From Betaproteobacteria bacterium (lineage in GTDB: Bacteria; Pseudomonadota; Gammaproteobacteria; Burkholderiales; SG8-39), in NCBI GenBank assembly GCA_005881575.1, contig VBCA01000003.1, positions 62,001-126,000 of the forward strand: a DNA stretch of 64,000 nucleotides. The letters are read 5' to 3'. Positions 8,531 to 16,919 of the stretch are shown in pieces. Every line of letters starts with the position of its first letter. The first letter of the stretch is position 1. Both the position numbers and the translations under genes were made by a program. Under the pieces are notes generated by a model. That model was not told where the DNA came from. It worked only from the letters and a program-made list of their open reading frames with translations, and did no database searches.

Positions 8531-9523
8531 ATGTCCAGACTCCAGCTTTCCCTCGCCTGCTGGGATTACGACCGCACCCGCGCGCTTGCAGATGGAAGCG
8601 TGCGTCCGGAAGGCATCGATCTCATCTATCACAAGCTCCTTGTCGAGGAGACTTTTTTCAGGATGCTGCGCAACCGCGAGTTCGACGCAGCGGAAATGTC
8701 GCTGTCCTCGTATTGCGTGTCGCTCATGCGGGATGATCCGGCGTTCATCGCGATCCCGGTGTTCCCCTCGCGCTTCTTCCGGCACTCCTGCATTTTCGTT
8801 TCATCGAAGAGCGGCATCGGCGAGCCGCGGGAACTCGCCGGCAAGAGAATCGGGGTGCCGGAGTACCAGATGACCGCGCCGGTGTGGATCCGGGGCATCC
8901 TGCAGGACGAGTACGGCGTCGAACCCGCGGGCTGCGAGTACTGGACCGGAGGCGAGGAAGACCCCGGCCGCGACGAGAAGCTCAAGCTCGACCTGCCCGC
9001 AAAATTCAGGCTGCAGCCCATCGGGCCGAAGCAGACGCTCGCGCAGATGATCGCGGAGGGCGAGATCGACGCCCTGCACACCGCGCGCGCGCCCTCGACC
9101 TTCGCGACTCGCCCCGACGCGGTGAAGCGCCTCTTCGAGAACTACGTCGAAATCGAAAAAGCGTATTACCGCAGGACGAAAATCTTTCCGATCATGCATA
9201 CCGTGGTCATCCGCCGCGAGCTGTACCGCGCCAACCGCTGGATCGCGCAGTCGCTCCACAAGGCGTTCGTGCAGGCGCAGCGAAGGACCTACGAAACCCT
9301 CGCTACCACCATGGCACTGGCCACGATGCTGCCCTGGCAAGTCGCGCATGTCGAGGAGGCCCGCCGGGAGCTGGGCGAAGACTGGTGGCCCTACGGCTTC
9401 GAGCCCAACCGCCACGTGCTGGAAACGTTCCTGCGCTATCACCACGAGCAGGGGCTCTCGAAGAGGCTGCTGAAAGCGGAAGAGCTTCTCGCTCCGGAGA
9501 CGCTCGAGTCCTTCCGGGTGTGA
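8531..9523 (+). CDS. 4,5-dihydroxyphthalate decarboxylase-like (Pht5-type) protein with binding-protein fold
   Basis: Protein of 330 residues that resembles Pht5-type 4,5-dihydroxyphthalate decarboxylase, a family related to periplasmic binding proteins. Visible family features are LSLACWDYDRTRALADGSV at the start, then the middle blocks IPVFPSRFFRHSCIFV and GVPEYQMTAPVWIRGIL, and the late block GFEPNRHVLETFLRYHHEQGL. There is no signal peptide, so it is probably cytoplasmic and may be an enzyme rather than a transport protein. It follows the phthalate-dioxygenase-like gene across the inverted repeat. Together they suggest hydroxylation and then decarboxylation of an aromatic acid. A sensing or binding role remains possible. 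Confidence 0.75.
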   Translation: MSRLQLSLACWDYDRTRALADGSVRPEGIDLIYHKLLVEETFFRMLRNREFDAAEMSLSSYCVSLMRDDPAFIAIPVFPSRFFRHSCIFVSSKSGIGEPRELAGKRIGVPEYQMTAPVWIRGILQDEYGVEPAGCEYWTGGEEDPGRDEKLKLDLPAKFRLQPIGPKQTLAQMIAEGEIDALHTARAPSTFATRPDAVKRLFENYVEIEKAYYRRTKIFPIMHTVVIRRELYRANRWIAQSLHKAFVQAQRRTYETLATTMALATMLPWQVAHVEEARRELGEDWWPYGFEPNRHVLETFLRYHHEQGLSKRLLKAEELLAPETLESFRV

Positions 9524-9572
9524 TTCTGACCCGCGCCATGGTGCCAAATGTTGCCTTGTTCCACGGGCGTCG

Positions 9573-9588
9573 TGGCACATCTCTTGCT
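9573..9588 (+). promoter_or_regulatory. Sigma-54 (-24/-12) promoter
   Basis: The sequence TGGCACATCTCTTGCT matches the RpoN consensus TGGCAC-N5-TTGCW at every conserved position, with GG at 9574-9575 and GC at 9586-9587 spaced ten bases apart. It lies about 100 bases upstream of the chosen start of the GGDEF-EAL gene and points towards it. Transcription from it needs sigma-54 and an enhancer-binding protein; neither gene lies in the window. Confidence 0.75.
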
Positions 9589-9686
9589 GCTACAGCACGC
9601 GGAGCGACCCAACAACCATCCAAATGCACGAAATATCCTACGCTCAGGCGGCAAAGGCGCATGATGCGCCTGCGGTGAGAGGACCC

Positions 9687-11882
9687 ATGCTCTCGACGGA
9701 AGAAGACTCAGGCGAAGCCGGCTTTCGCTCTTTCCTGTCGCGCTGGCGGACCCTTGGCCGAAGCAGCTCGCCTGCCGGTTCGACGCTCAACGACCCTCGC
9801 GACGTCAACGTCGGTTTGCGGCGGCGCGTCGCGGTGATCTCCGTGCTCTTTCTCTGCGCGGTCGGTGGAGCGACCTGGTACCTCGTGAACCTCGGACAGC
9901 AGCGGCTCATCGAGATCAAGGCCCTCGACGTGGCCGAGGTCGTCGCGCGACTTTCCACCAGTTCGCGCTCCGTCTACGCTGAGCGCGTCGTGAACAAGCT
10001 GCAACGCGACAGGATCGGCTACGCATCGGAAACCTACTTGCACGAACCTGGGAACGTGCCGCTGCCCGCCCAGTTCCTCAAGTTCGTGGGCGAGCACGCG
10101 AGCAAGGACAACGGGGGCCTTTACCACTACCGCCCGTTGAGCAAATGGAATCTGGCGCATAACCAGGGACTGGCCGATTCGTTCCAGCGCTGGGCCTGGC
10201 AACAGCTCGAAGCCCAGGACCGCGCCGAACCTGAAGGCCCGATCGACTGGAAGCCGGTCTGGCGGATCGAGACTCTCAACGGAGTCAACACGCTGCGCTA
10301 CATGCGCGCCGACCCCGCCTCGAGCACGACCTGCGTCGAGTGCCACAACCGGCTCGAGCAACGCCCGGAAACCGTTGCGATGCGGGTGGCGGACGGCATC
10401 TCGACCGGGAAAATGTGGAAGCTCCACCAGCTGATGGGCGCGCTCGAGATCAACATTCCGCTCGATCGCGTCGAAGCGCGCGCAGAGGAGCACAACCGCC
10501 TCACCTTCATGGTCATGCTGGGGCTGTTGTTGTCGGGCATGCTGTGCATCGGATTCCTCGTCATTGCCGACGTGGCGCGCGCACGCACCCTGACGCGGCA
10601 ACTCGCCTGGCGGGCGAGCCACGACCCTCTCACCGGGCTCCTGAACCGCAGCCAGTTCGAGCACAGCCTCGGCTATCTGCTCAGCCTCGCCAAAAGGGAG
10701 GACAGCACGCACGCCATCATGTACCTCGATCTGGATCAGTTCAAGGTCGTGAACGACACCTGCGGGCACATGGCCGGCGACAGCCTGCTGCTCCAGCTCG
10801 GGGCGACGCTCAAGGCCAACATCCGCGGGACGGATACTCTCGCGCGCCTCGGCGGCGATGAATTCGGCGTACTCCTCATGCAGTGCAACGAAAGCAAGGC
10901 GTTTGAAATCGCCGAGAAGCTGCGCCAGGCAGTCACCGACTTCCGTTTCGTGTGGAACCAGAAAGTCTTCGAGATCGGCGTGAGCATCGGAGTGGTCGTC
11001 ATCAGCAGGGAAAGCGCAAACACCGGTGAGCTGATGAGCGCAGCCGATCTCGCGTGCTACGCCGCAAAGGAGGCGGGAGGCAACAGCGTTCACATCCTGA
11101 AGCCGAGCGATTCCGAAGTTTCCCGCCGACGCGGCGACATGGAGTGGGCCAGCCGGATCACGAGCGCGCTGCAGGAGAACAGAATGCACCTGATGATCCA
11201 GCCCGCCAAGGCGCTGCGCGGCAATCTGGCGATAAGCGAGTATCAGGAAGTGCTGCTGCGCATGAGCGACGAGAGCGGCAAGCAGGTTCCCACCGATGTG
11301 CTCATCAGCGCGGCGGAGCGCTACAACCTGATGCCGAGCAAGCTCGACCGCTGGGTGGTGCAAACCGCGTGCCGTCTCGTGTCCGAGGGCAAGATCGCCG
11401 CGGATCCGCGACGCATCGTCGCGATCAACCTGTCCGGATCCTCGCTCAGCGACGAGGCCTTCCTCAAGTTCGTACACCAGCAGATCACCTCGTTCCGCAT
11501 CGAGCCCACCGCGATGTGCTTCGAGGTAACCGAGACCGCGGCTATCCGCAATCTCTCGAAAGCGATACATTTCCTGAAGAGCCTGAAGAGCATCGGCTGC
11601 CGCTTCGCTCTGGACGACTTCGGCTCCGGGCTGTGCTCCTTCGCCTATCTCAAGTCGCTGCCCGTCGACTTCCTCAAGATCGACGGCGCGTTCGTGCGCA
11701 ATCTTGTCGGCAATCCCTTCGACCGCGCCATGGTCGATTCGATCGCCAAGATCGGGCGGGTGCTGGGTATTCCGACGATCGCCGAATGGGTGGAGAACGA
11801 CGAGACCCTGCGCGAGCTGACGCTTCTCGGCATCGACTACGCTCAAGGGTACGGCGTCGCCGATCCGCGTCGGGTCGGTTGA
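9687..11882 (+). CDS. Heme-c sensor (DUF3365) diguanylate cyclase/phosphodiesterase, GGDEF-EAL
   Basis: Membrane-bound c-di-GMP enzyme, 731 residues from the ATG at 9687, which has a GAGAGG ribosome site. The track start at 9624 lacks one. A first helix is at about residues 47-68. A periplasmic DUF3365/Tll0287-like domain follows with the heme-c motif CVECH (about 216-220), then a second helix at about 272-297. The GGDEF domain is intact (LGGDEFG, about 389-393) with an RGTD inhibitory site upstream. In the EAL domain the signature reads EVL, while DDFGSG is kept; AEWVEN and YAQGY are slightly divergent. Both activities are possible. The CxxCH heme would be attached by the Ccm system encoded later in the window. 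A sigma-54 promoter precedes it. Confidence 0.92.
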   Translation: MLSTEEDSGEAGFRSFLSRWRTLGRSSSPAGSTLNDPRDVNVGLRRRVAVISVLFLCAVGGATWYLVNLGQQRLIEIKALDVAEVVARLSTSSRSVYAERVVNKLQRDRIGYASETYLHEPGNVPLPAQFLKFVGEHASKDNGGLYHYRPLSKWNLAHNQGLADSFQRWAWQQLEAQDRAEPEGPIDWKPVWRIETLNGVNTLRYMRADPASSTTCVECHNRLEQRPETVAMRVADGISTGKMWKLHQLMGALEINIPLDRVEARAEEHNRLTFMVMLGLLLSGMLCIGFLVIADVARARTLTRQLAWRASHDPLTGLLNRSQFEHSLGYLLSLAKREDSTHAIMYLDLDQFKVVNDTCGHMAGDSLLLQLGATLKANIRGTDTLARLGGDEFGVLLMQCNESKAFEIAEKLRQAVTDFRFVWNQKVFEIGVSIGVVVISRESANTGELMSAADLACYAAKEAGGNSVHILKPSDSEVSRRRGDMEWASRITSALQENRMHLMIQPAKALRGNLAISEYQEVLLRMSDESGKQVPTDVLISAAERYNLMPSKLDRWVVQTACRLVSEGKIAADPRRIVAINLSGSSLSDEAFLKFVHQQITSFRIEPTAMCFEVTETAAIRNLSKAIHFLKSLKSIGCRFALDDFGSGLCSFAYLKSLPVDFLKIDGAFVRNLVGNPFDRAMVDSIAKIGRVLGIPTIAEWVENDETLRELTLLGIDYAQGYGVADPRRVG

Positions 11883-11905
11883 CACAGCGTCGCGGGGTCC
11901 CGAAG

Positions 11906-12013
11906 GTGCATAAGGTGCGCGGGACACGGGACCGGGGAGACTTCACGCGAAGGACATTTCTGGAAGGTGGCGCGATCGGAGCGGTGCTCGCGGCGGCGGG
12001 CCCGAGCAACTGA
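11906..12013 (+). pseudogene. Remnant of a Tat signal peptide coding region
   Basis: From a GTG at 11906, 35 residues are encoded and then a stop. The end reads DFTRRTFLEGGAIGAVLAAAG, a convincing twin-arginine signal with an RR motif and a hydrophobic segment. Nothing that looks like a mature protein follows. It is probably the 5' end of a deleted Tat-exported protein gene. The reading continues in the frame of a long shadow ORF, so only the tail is meaningful. The whole gene-poor stretch 11883-12186 holds this remnant and the palindromes listed next; nothing else was seen in it. Confidence 0.5.
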
Positions 12014-12048
12014 AGCTCGTGGCTGGATGAGACGGACGTCCTGGCAGT

Positions 12049-12072
12049 TGCTCGAGCAGTGTCAGCTGACAC
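12049..12072. promoter_or_regulatory. Two adjacent perfect palindromes, candidate operator
   Basis: TGCTCGAGCA (12049-12058) is directly followed by GTGTCAGCTGACAC (12059-12072). Both are perfect dyads and they abut. They lie about 115 bases before the DUF4382 lipoprotein start, which is where a repressor or activator could bind. They may instead be a transcribed hairpin. No regulator is identifiable from the sequence. Confidence 0.35.
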
Positions 12073-12186
12073 GTAGCTGACGTTGCGGTCGGCGTTTGGC
12101 CGATGATCCGTGCCTTTCGGTCAACGGTGCACATTTTCACGCGTTCTCGATCGAAACCACCTCCCGTCCTTAGAGGAGATACGCAC

Positions 12187-14064
12187 ATGACCTGGTTACG
12201 AAGTTTCGTGAAAGGACGCTCTTTCCTTCGGCTGCTCACCACCTTCACCTTGGGCGCGGCACTGGCCCTTGGCCTGTACGCCTGCAAGAACGCGACCGAT
12301 GAAGAAGGCGTGGTCGCGATCGGCCTGACCGATGCGCCGGGTGACTTCCTCACCTACACGGTCGATGTCACCTCCCTCACGCTAACCAAGGCCGACGACA
12401 CGAGCGTCCAGACTCTGCCGCAGAGAACGCGCGTGGACTTCGCCCGGTCTGTGGACCTGACCGAGTTCGTAAGGGCGGTCACGATTCCCGCGGGCAGCTA
12501 CGTCAGCGCGACGCTCAACGTCGATTACACCAACGCCGACATCCGCGTCGATGACGGCACCGGGACTCCCGTGGCAGTGCCGCTCGCCAACATCCGCGAC
12601 ACCCAGAACAGGCAGGTCACGACCTTGCCGATGAAGGTGACGCTCGACAACGCGCGGCAGTTGGTGATCGCGCCGCTGGTGTCGTCGCTGCTCGATCTGG
12701 ATTTCAATCTCGCCGCCTCGAATCTGGTGGACATGAGCGGTCCGGCAGGCCCAGTCGTGACCGTCAACCCGCTGCTAGTGGCTGACGTCAATCCGGACGC
12801 GCCCAAGCCGCACAGGATTCGGGGGCCGCTCGACGCGGTCGACACGCAGGCGGGCAGCTTCACTCTCATTCTGCGTCCGTTCAATCTGCTCCAGGGCGAT
12901 CACGGTCGCGTGACCTTCCTCACCGACAGCAATACCGCTTTCGAGATCAACCAGACGACCTTCCAGGGCAGTGCCGGCCTCACCGCGCTCTCCCAGCAAC
13001 CGCGATTCACCGCCACGGTGGCGGTGGGCACGCTCGATCTCACGACTCGCCGATTCATCGCGACCGAGGTCCTCGCGGGATCGAGCGTTCCTTTCGGCAC
13101 CAGCGACGTCCTGACCGGCAACGTCATTTCCCGCAGCAGCAGCACAACGTTCGTGGTGAAAGGCGCGGAACTCGTGCGGAGCAACGGTACGCTCATCTTC
13201 AGGGACACGGTGACCGTGACTGTGGATAGCGGGACGACGAAGGTGATCAAACAGGGCACGATCGGCGCTCTCGGGATCATCCCGACTAGCAACATCTCGG
13301 TCGGACAGCGCGTGACAGTGCTCGGGAACCTGACAAACACTACGATCGGGTCCACGACCCTAGACGCGAGCCGCGGTCTGGTGCGCCTGCTCGTCACGCA
13401 GCTGAACGGCAGCGTCAACAGCGTGGTGGGCAACACCGTCGCGATGACTCTCGCGAGGATCGACGGCCGGCCGATCGGTCTGTTCAATTTTAGCGGAACA
13501 GGGTCGACCGGCAACGATGCCAATCCGAATTCGTACCAGGTGGCGACCGGTACGCTCGATCTGACCGGCATCGGGCCCAACACGCCCCTCAAAGTGCGCG
13601 GCTTCGTCCGGCCTTTCGGCCAAGCGACCGCCACCGACGATTTCGACGCGATTACGCTGATCGACGTGACCAACGCGCCGGCGACCCTGGTCGTAGGCTG
13701 GCCGTTGCTCGAAGCGGCGCCGTTCAGCAGCCTTACAACAAACGGCATGACCGTCAACCTGGCGAACGCCGGTTTGCTGCACGACGTCTTCCGAGGTGGT
13801 GTGGATACACGACTAGCGTTGAGCGATGCCCCGATCGTGAATGCGGCGAATCCGGCTCGCGGCCTGTTCGTCATCGGCACAAACGGGACCGTGCAAGCTG
13901 AGCGGGAAAGCCGGGTCTACACACAGCTCGGCAACTACCAGGCGGCGCTGCAGGCGAACCTGGCGGCGGGACTCAAGGCGCGCAGCTTCGTCGCCTCCGG
14001 CGGAACCTATCTCGATGGCCCGAAGACGCTCACGGCCAATCTGATGGCGACGGCGCTGCAGTAG
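12187..14064 (+). CDS. DUF4382-containing lipoprotein
   Basis: Large envelope lipoprotein, 625 residues from the ATG at 12187, which has the ribosome site TTAGAGGAGATACGCAC. The longer track start at 12103 is rejected because the lipoprotein signal begins at MTWLRSF. The lipobox is LYAC. The mature N-terminal part (VVAIGLTDAPGDFLTYTVDV and following) fits the DUF4382 fold, a beta-sandwich found in secreted or outer-membrane proteins. The rest contains repeated beta-rich segments resembling DUF5666-type modules, low in charge and rich in threonine, valine and asparagine. No enzymatic motif is seen. It is isolated between the GGDEF-EAL gene and a convergent deacetylase. The function is unknown. 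Confidence 0.8.
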   Translation: MTWLRSFVKGRSFLRLLTTFTLGAALALGLYACKNATDEEGVVAIGLTDAPGDFLTYTVDVTSLTLTKADDTSVQTLPQRTRVDFARSVDLTEFVRAVTIPAGSYVSATLNVDYTNADIRVDDGTGTPVAVPLANIRDTQNRQVTTLPMKVTLDNARQLVIAPLVSSLLDLDFNLAASNLVDMSGPAGPVVTVNPLLVADVNPDAPKPHRIRGPLDAVDTQAGSFTLILRPFNLLQGDHGRVTFLTDSNTAFEINQTTFQGSAGLTALSQQPRFTATVAVGTLDLTTRRFIATEVLAGSSVPFGTSDVLTGNVISRSSSTTFVVKGAELVRSNGTLIFRDTVTVTVDSGTTKVIKQGTIGALGIIPTSNISVGQRVTVLGNLTNTTIGSTTLDASRGLVRLLVTQLNGSVNSVVGNTVAMTLARIDGRPIGLFNFSGTGSTGNDANPNSYQVATGTLDLTGIGPNTPLKVRGFVRPFGQATATDDFDAITLIDVTNAPATLVVGWPLLEAAPFSSLTTNGMTVNLANAGLLHDVFRGGVDTRLALSDAPIVNAANPARGLFVIGTNGTVQAERESRVYTQLGNYQAALQANLAAGLKARSFVASGGTYLDGPKTLTANLMATALQ

Positions 14065-14076
14065 CCCGTCCGGCCC

Positions 14077-14982
14077 TCAGTCAGGCGGGCGGGCTTCGGA
14101 CCGCCCGAGCGGCCGCTCTTTCAGATACCAGTCGAGGATCTGCTCGCCGGTCCAGAAGAGCACGTCGGAGCGCTCGCGGATGCGCTCGAAGATCATGCGG
14201 AAATACTTCAGGCGGTGCGGCGCCCCCATGATGTAGGGATGGACCACCAGCGCCATGATTCGCGCCTGGCCGCCGGCGGCGTCGTGGTAGAGCTGGTCGA
14301 ACTGGTCCATCGCCCGCTGGAAATATTCGCGCGCCGGGTGGTGCTGGATCAGCATCATGGCGATGTCGTTGTTCTCCTGGGTGTACGGGAGGTTGACGAT
14401 GGGCTTTCCGCGGGTCTTCAGCACCACCGGCTGGTCGTCCAACACCCAGTCCGCAACGTAGTCGTAGCCGTTCTCGGAGAGCAGATCGGGCGTCTCCCAG
14501 GTCTCGGTGAGCCCGGGCCCGAGCCAGCCGCGCGGCCGCTTGCCGCCGGCGGCCTCGGCGAGCGCCTCGGTCGTTTTCCTGATGTCTTCGCGCTCGTTCT
14601 CCACCTTCTGCATGTTGCGCTGCGTGTAACCGTGCCCCATGAATTCCCACTTGCGCTCTCTCGCCGCGCGCGCGATGGGAGCGTAGGCACGGACCGCCGT
14701 GCCGTTGACGGCGAGCACCGCGCGGATTTCGTTCCGGTCGAGCACTTCCAGCATGCGCCAGAAACCGACGCGGTTGCCGTATTCGTGCCAGGCCCAGTTC
14801 GGGATATCGGGCATGGGCGACCCGCCTGCGGGCGGAGTGAGAACGGTGCGCGGCATGGCCTGGTCGATGTCCCACTCCTCGACGTTGACGATCACCCAGA
14901 CCGCGATGCGCGCGCCGCCTGGCAGCTTGAGCGCGGCGCGCTCGGTGATCGGCGAATAGGCAATGCGCTCCGTAGGCTTCAT
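14077..14982 (-). CDS. Polysaccharide deacetylase / allantoinase-like (PuuE-type) hydrolase
   Basis: NodB-fold hydrolase, 301 residues from the ATG at 14982. This overlaps the stop of the upstream isochorismatase-like gene by four bases (ATGA), which decides against the longer track start. Blocks typical of the PuuE/deacetylase group are RIAVWVIVNVEEWDID, WHEYGNRVGFWRMLEVLD, WEFMGHGYTQRNM and the late LVVHPYIMGAPHRL. No signal peptide is seen, so it acts in the cytoplasm on a small amide or ureide rather than on a polymer. It forms an operon with the two upstream genes. The likely role is catabolism of a nitrogen compound; the substrate is not known. Confidence 0.85.
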   Translation of the reverse strand: MKPTERIAYSPITERAALKLPGGARIAVWVIVNVEEWDIDQAMPRTVLTPPAGGSPMPDIPNWAWHEYGNRVGFWRMLEVLDRNEIRAVLAVNGTAVRAYAPIARAARERKWEFMGHGYTQRNMQKVENEREDIRKTTEALAEAAGGKRPRGWLGPGLTETWETPDLLSENGYDYVADWVLDDQPVVLKTRGKPIVNLPYTQENNDIAMMLIQHHPAREYFQRAMDQFDQLYHDAAGGQARIMALVVHPYIMGAPHRLKYFRMIFERIRERSDVLFWTGEQILDWYLKERPLGRSEARPPD

Positions 14983-15614
14983 TTTTTGAATCCCTGAAGT
15001 TTGTGAATTTCGTCCGACCGCAGCACCGTGCCGAAGGCGGTGCGGATGCACGCGAGCGCGGCATCATGCAGGGCGGGCCCGTCCATGGTGTCGACGCAGT
15101 CTTCGACCACGACCACGGCGTAGTCGCGCGAGCAGGCCGCGCAGGCGGTCGAGAGCACACAGCTGTTGGTGTTCACGCCGGTGATGAAGACGGTGTTGAT
15201 GCCGTGCGTGCGCAGCACGAAATCGAGGTCCGTGCCGATGAAGCAATCGTAACGCTTCTTCGTATCGACGACCCAGTCGCGCTTCGCGTCGAGCACTTGC
15301 GGCATGATGGCGACGCCGGGCATGCCGCCGAGGTTATGCTTGAGCACATTCGTGCGCGGATTGTCCGGGTCGCGCGAGCGTGCGAGCCACGCCGGCATGG
15401 AGGCGATCTCCCCGGCATCGCGGTACTGCGTGAGCAGGTGCACGATCGGGATGGCGTCCGCACGGCAACTCTGGAAAAAGCGAGCGTTGGCTGCGAGCAC
15501 GCGCGCGGCGCGGTCGGGCGCGAGCGGCATGGTTGCGACGGCAGGGTCGAGGTGCCCGCGATGCAGGTCGATGGCGACCACCGCGGGGACCGGCCGGTCT
15601 ACTCCCAGATCCAT
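14979..15614 (-). CDS. Isochorismatase-family cysteine hydrolase
   Basis: Cysteine hydrolase of 211 residues. The catalytic triad is visible: D16 in AIDLHRGHLDP, a lysine at 119/120 in VDTKKRYDCF, and C152 in ITGVNTNSCVLST. The family includes N-carbamoylsarcosine amidase, nicotinamidase, biuret and ureidoacrylate hydrolases. It lies 16 bases downstream of the zinc dehydrogenase and overlaps the PuuE-like deacetylase. An amidase paired with an allantoinase-like enzyme suggests breakdown of an amide, ureide or cyclic nitrogen compound. The specific substrate cannot be read from the sequence. Confidence 0.9.
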   Translation of the reverse strand: MDLGVDRPVPAVVAIDLHRGHLDPAVATMPLAPDRAARVLAANARFFQSCRADAIPIVHLLTQYRDAGEIASMPAWLARSRDPDNPRTNVLKHNLGGMPGVAIMPQVLDAKRDWVVDTKKRYDCFIGTDLDFVLRTHGINTVFITGVNTNSCVLSTACAACSRDYAVVVVEDCVDTMDGPALHDAALACIRTAFGTVLRSDEIHKLQGFKK

Positions 15615-15630
15615 TCCGAAGGCCGGGAAG

Positions 15631-16737
15631 TTACTGCCAGGGCATGAGCGAGGCGTGGATCACGTCGGCCACGCCCTGGCCGCCTACCGAGCGGATGGCG
15701 AGGTCGACTTCCTTCAATCCAAACTTGTGGGTGGTGACCTTCTCCAGCGGAAAGCGCTTCGAGGCGAGCTGCGCGAGGGCGAGCTCGCAGGCCTTGTAGC
15801 TGTGGCCGCGCGCGCTCTTGATGGTGATGAATTTCACCGTCACTCGCTCGAGCGGGAAGTTCGGGAACTCCTTCATCTCGCCCTGGACCACGATCGTCCC
15901 GCCTTTGCGCTTCAAGGCCTCCACGCCGAGCAGGATGGGGAGGGTCCCCGCGCCCGAGGTGCAGTCGAGCGCGACGTCGACGCCGCGGCCGGCGGTGATC
16001 TCCTTGATGCGCGCGAGCGGATCCTCCTTCTGCACGTCGATCACGTAGTCGGCGCCCAGTTCCTTCGCGACCTTCATCCGCGCGGCGTCCTTGGAGGTGC
16101 CCGTGACGACGATGAGCGATGCGCCCGCTTGCTTGCAGATTACGGTTTGTGAGAGACCTTGCTGCCCCGGCCCTTGAATCAGCACGGTGGAGTCGTAACC
16201 GACTCCGCCGTCGAAGAGCGACCATTCGACGCCGTTCGCCATGGGGGTCACCAGTCCCGCCAATTCCGGCGTAACTCCCTTCGGCACCCGGTGCACGACG
16301 GCGTTCCACGGGAGGTATACGTATTGCGCAAATCCGCCCCACAGATGGGGAGCCTTCTCGGCCGAGGTGTAGCCGTAGCGGATGCCGTCAGGGTTGGTGC
16401 GCCAGTCGGTGTTCTCGCAGTGGCGGTACTGGCCCAGGTGGCACCACTCGCACTTGCCGCACATGACGTAGTGCTCGACGAACACCAGATCGCCTTCCTT
16501 GAAGCCCTTGCGCCGGGTGAACTCTCGGCCCGCCTTGGCGATCGTGCCGATGTTCTCGTGCCCCATGATGACTGGAGTGTTCGAGGGCGGCGTCTTGTAG
16601 AGCTTCACGTCGGTGCCGCAGATCCCGGCGACCTCCATTTTCATGAGCGCACTGTCCTCCGGGATATCCGGCATGGGGAATTCGCGGATCTCGGTTCTGC
16701 CCGGGCCCGTTCTCACCGCCGCCAGCACTTTTTCCAC
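15631..16737 (-). CDS. Zinc-dependent medium-chain alcohol dehydrogenase
   Basis: MDR-family NAD(P)-dependent dehydrogenase, 368 residues, starting with GTG at 16737 behind a GGAGGAA ribosome site. Catalytic zinc ligands are C40 in AGICGTD and H60-E61 in MGHEN. The structural zinc site is C93, C96, C99 and C107 (CGKCEWCHLGQYRHC). The nucleotide-binding loop is GPGQQG near residue 190. It is the first gene of a three-gene operon with the isochorismatase-like and PuuE-like hydrolases. It probably oxidises an alcohol or polyol. A degraded copy of its 5' end lies at about 19284-19330. Confidence 0.92.
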   Translation of the reverse strand: MEKVLAAVRTGPGRTEIREFPMPDIPEDSALMKMEVAGICGTDVKLYKTPPSNTPVIMGHENIGTIAKAGREFTRRKGFKEGDLVFVEHYVMCGKCEWCHLGQYRHCENTDWRTNPDGIRYGYTSAEKAPHLWGGFAQYVYLPWNAVVHRVPKGVTPELAGLVTPMANGVEWSLFDGGVGYDSTVLIQGPGQQGLSQTVICKQAGASLIVVTGTSKDAARMKVAKELGADYVIDVQKEDPLARIKEITAGRGVDVALDCTSGAGTLPILLGVEALKRKGGTIVVQGEMKEFPNFPLERVTVKFITIKSARGHSYKACELALAQLASKRFPLEKVTTHKFGLKEVDLAIRSVGGQGVADVIHASLMPWQ

Positions 16738-16919
16738 GTGCGTTCCTCCGATCGACCACCGTCGATTAGCATTTTCTCACGCGTTGCGTACACGCTCCAA
16801 TCGGCGGTACCTGTTCCTCAGCGTGGGACGCCGAAGCGCCTGCTTGCTTGACTTGCTGCGCCAGGCGACTGCATGATTTGCCGCAGCGCGCGTCCTTTCA
16901 TACGCTGAGAAAGGTAGGA

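Noticed and set aside
9708-11927. 739-residue minus-strand ORF
   Set aside because: Antisense to the GGDEF-EAL gene, with no motif and shadow-like composition.
12900-13880. 326-residue minus-strand ORF
   Set aside because: Antisense to the DUF4382 gene; valine- and serine-rich shadow with no motif.
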